Positions 6,776-7,554 of a stretch of 7,554 nucleotides of DNA are shown in pieces. The number at the start of each line of letters is the position of its first letter. Position 1 is the stretch's first letter. Made by a program: the position numbers and the translations under genes. The notes under the pieces are model-generated. The model made no database searches. It saw only the letters and a program-made list of their open reading frames with translations, and was not told the origin of the DNA. The DNA comes from JBOGGN01 sp050744165 (GTDB lineage Bacteria; Actinomycetota; Acidimicrobiia; Acidimicrobiales; Palsa-688). The stretch lies in NCBI GenBank assembly GCA_050744165.1, contig JBOGGN010000221.1, forward strand, positions 1 through 7,554, written 5' to 3'.

Positions 6776-7318
6776 GTGAAGCTGTCCGAGTGGGCGAGGG
6801 CGAAGGGCGTGAACGGCCAGAGCTTCACCGGTTGGTTCCACGCCCGCATGCTGGCGGTACCTGCTGGGCAGTTGGCGGCGGGCATGATCATGGTCGAAAA
6901 GGCCGGCCTTTCGCCGGCGGGTGTGGCGATCTACGCCGGCGTCTCGTCCGGCGACCAGGGAGCCGTCCTCGACGGGCAGGTAGCGCGGCTTATGGCGGTG
7001 GCCGCCGGGCGCGGATTGGCTTCTACCCGGGTCGTGGCCGAGGTCGGCTCCGGGTTCAACGGCGGTCGCGCCAAGCTGGTCTGGCTTTTGCGGCACTGCG
7101 GCATTGGCGTCAATGTGGTCGAGCACCGGGACCGCGTGGCTGGCTTCGGCGTCGAGTACCTGGAGGCCGCCGTGGCTGCCCGGGGCGGGCGGCTGGTGGT
7201 GGTCAAGGAGGCGGAGGTGGTGCTCACCACCTTCGGCGCCCATTTGCACCGGCGGCGGACGGCGCGACGACGGGCGGAGGCGGCGCTTGTGGGCGCCCAG
7301 TCTCAGGCGGCGGCCTAG
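6776..7318 (+). CDS. tnpA: IS607-family serine-recombinase transposase TnpA, probably impaired
   Basis: About 180 residues in two parts. A MerR-like helix-turn-helix (1-40, starting KLSEWARAKGV) recognises the element ends. A small serine-recombinase domain follows (about 50-145), with the catalytic serine in AIYAGVSSGDQ (S57) and the later HRDRVAGFG motif. The GTG at 6776 is preferred because family members typically begin M-K-L-S-E; an ATG at 6764 would add four residues, and neither start has a good ribosome site. Compared with the family pattern YxRVSS...DRLxRFG, both arginines are glycine here: G55 (codon 6938-6940) and G123 (codon 7142-7144). These correspond to Arg8 and Arg71 of gamma-delta resolvase, which are active-site residues. 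A stretch of about nine residues usually found before the C-terminal helix also seems to be missing near residue 149. The frame is otherwise intact. The enzyme probably no longer catalyses strand exchange. The comparison uses remembered family consensus. Confidence 0.85.
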   Translation: MKLSEWARAKGVNGQSFTGWFHARMLAVPAGQLAAGMIMVEKAGLSPAGVAIYAGVSSGDQGAVLDGQVARLMAVAAGRGLASTRVVAEVGSGFNGGRAKLVWLLRHCGIGVNVVEHRDRVAGFGVEYLEAAVAARGGRLVVVKEAEVVLTTFGAHLHRRRTARRRAEAALVGAQSQAAA

Positions 7319-7554
7319 GTGCTGGTCCACCAGGCGTTCCGCTTCGAGCTGGACCCGAACAACCAGGCTCGATCGGCGCTGGCCTCCCACGCGGGGGCGG
7401 CCCGCTTCGCCTACAACTGGGGCCTGGCCACCGTCGTCGAGGCCGTGACCGCCCACCAGGCTCTGAGCGCTCTGGCCCTGCGCCAGGGGGCCACCGCAGC
7501 CGAGGCCAAAGTCTGGGCCGACGACGTGGCCGGACCGGTGCCGTGGAGCCTGGC
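7319..7554 (+). CDS. tnpB: TnpB (IS607/IS605 OrfB) N-terminal part, runs off the window
   Basis: About 78 codons of the N terminus are visible. The segment QAFRFELDPNNQARSALASH followed by GAARFAYNWGLA is the typical opening of actinobacterial TnpB proteins (the OrfB helix-turn-helix region). Further on comes VPWSL, where relatives usually read PxWS. TnpB proteins are RNA-guided DNA nucleases related to Cas12 that help their element persist. The RuvC-like catalytic residues and the zinc finger lie beyond the window, so activity cannot be judged. The GTG start at 7319 follows the tnpA TAG stop directly in the same frame, with no ribosome site of its own. Translational coupling or reinitiation is therefore likely. 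Confidence 0.85.
   Translation, partial: MLVHQAFRFELDPNNQARSALASHAGAARFAYNWGLATVVEAVTAHQALSALALRQGATAAEAKVWADDVAGPVPWSL

Larger units (their letters stand above)
6706..7554 (+). mobile_element. IS607-family insertion sequence (left part)
   Basis: A serine-recombinase tnpA followed directly by tnpB on the same strand is the defining gene order of IS607-family elements. The element interrupts a DUF222 gene. The left boundary is only approximate: DUF222 similarity fades near 6700 and tnpA begins at 6764-6776, so the end lies in that interval. IS607 elements have no terminal inverted repeats and make no target duplication, so the edge cannot be fixed from one junction. The right end, with any guide-RNA region, lies beyond the window. 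Confidence 0.8.

Noticed and set aside
6749..7456. A 235-codon minus-strand frame opposite tnpA
   Set aside because: It is a shadow of the IS607 genes, rich in Arg, Gly and Pro, with no domain signature.
1..7554. CRISPR array or other regularly spaced repeats
   Set aside because: No repeat of 20 bases or more recurs at regular spacing. The only tandem repeat seen is the 12-bp coding repeat at 989-1012.

Overview
The window is high-GC DNA whose base composition and gene content suggest an actinobacterium. The pointers are a DUF222/13E12-type protein, an IS607 element of the actinobacterial type and a group 1h ('actinobacterial-type') [NiFe]-hydrogenase. A finer placement, for example Acidimicrobiia, cannot be made from this sequence alone.

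Positions 75-5822 form one compact four-gene operon on the minus strand. In transcription order it encodes a single-domain CheY-like response regulator (5822-5409), the hydrogenase small subunit HhyS (5386-4355), the hydrogenase large subunit HhyL (4358-2607) and a soluble hybrid histidine kinase with PAS, HisKA, HATPase, REC and HPt domains (2606-75). Gaps are 22 nt, a 4-bp ATGA overlap, and zero nt. The hydrogenase carries the L1 and L2 nickel-binding motifs, a C-x-x-D replacement at the proximal FeS cluster, enough cysteines for three [4Fe-4S] clusters, and no Tat signal. These features match the O2-tolerant, high-affinity H2-oxidising group 1h enzymes. The flanking signalling genes together supply a complete His-Asp-His-Asp phosphorelay with no DNA-binding output domain. 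This pairing is the most interesting feature of the window: either H2 oxidation is co-expressed with a signalling pathway, or the pathway reads hydrogenase or redox state.

Positions 5823-6090 are a divergent intergenic region. It holds a plausible sigma-70-type promoter for the plus-strand gene (TTGATA, 17-nt spacer, TACCAT) that would give a leaderless transcript starting at the ATG at 6091. It also holds 10-bp direct repeats spaced 20 bp apart. No clear promoter was found for the hydrogenase operon.

Positions 6091-7554 on the plus strand hold a DUF222/13E12 gene that has lost its C-terminal half to an IS607-family element. The element encodes a serine-recombinase transposase (TnpA) and the start of a TnpB protein that runs off the window. 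TnpA lacks two arginines that are normally conserved in the serine-recombinase active site, so this copy is probably impaired.

At the extreme left, 2-43 may be the last codons of a convergent plus-strand gene, followed by a terminator-like hairpin at 45-75.
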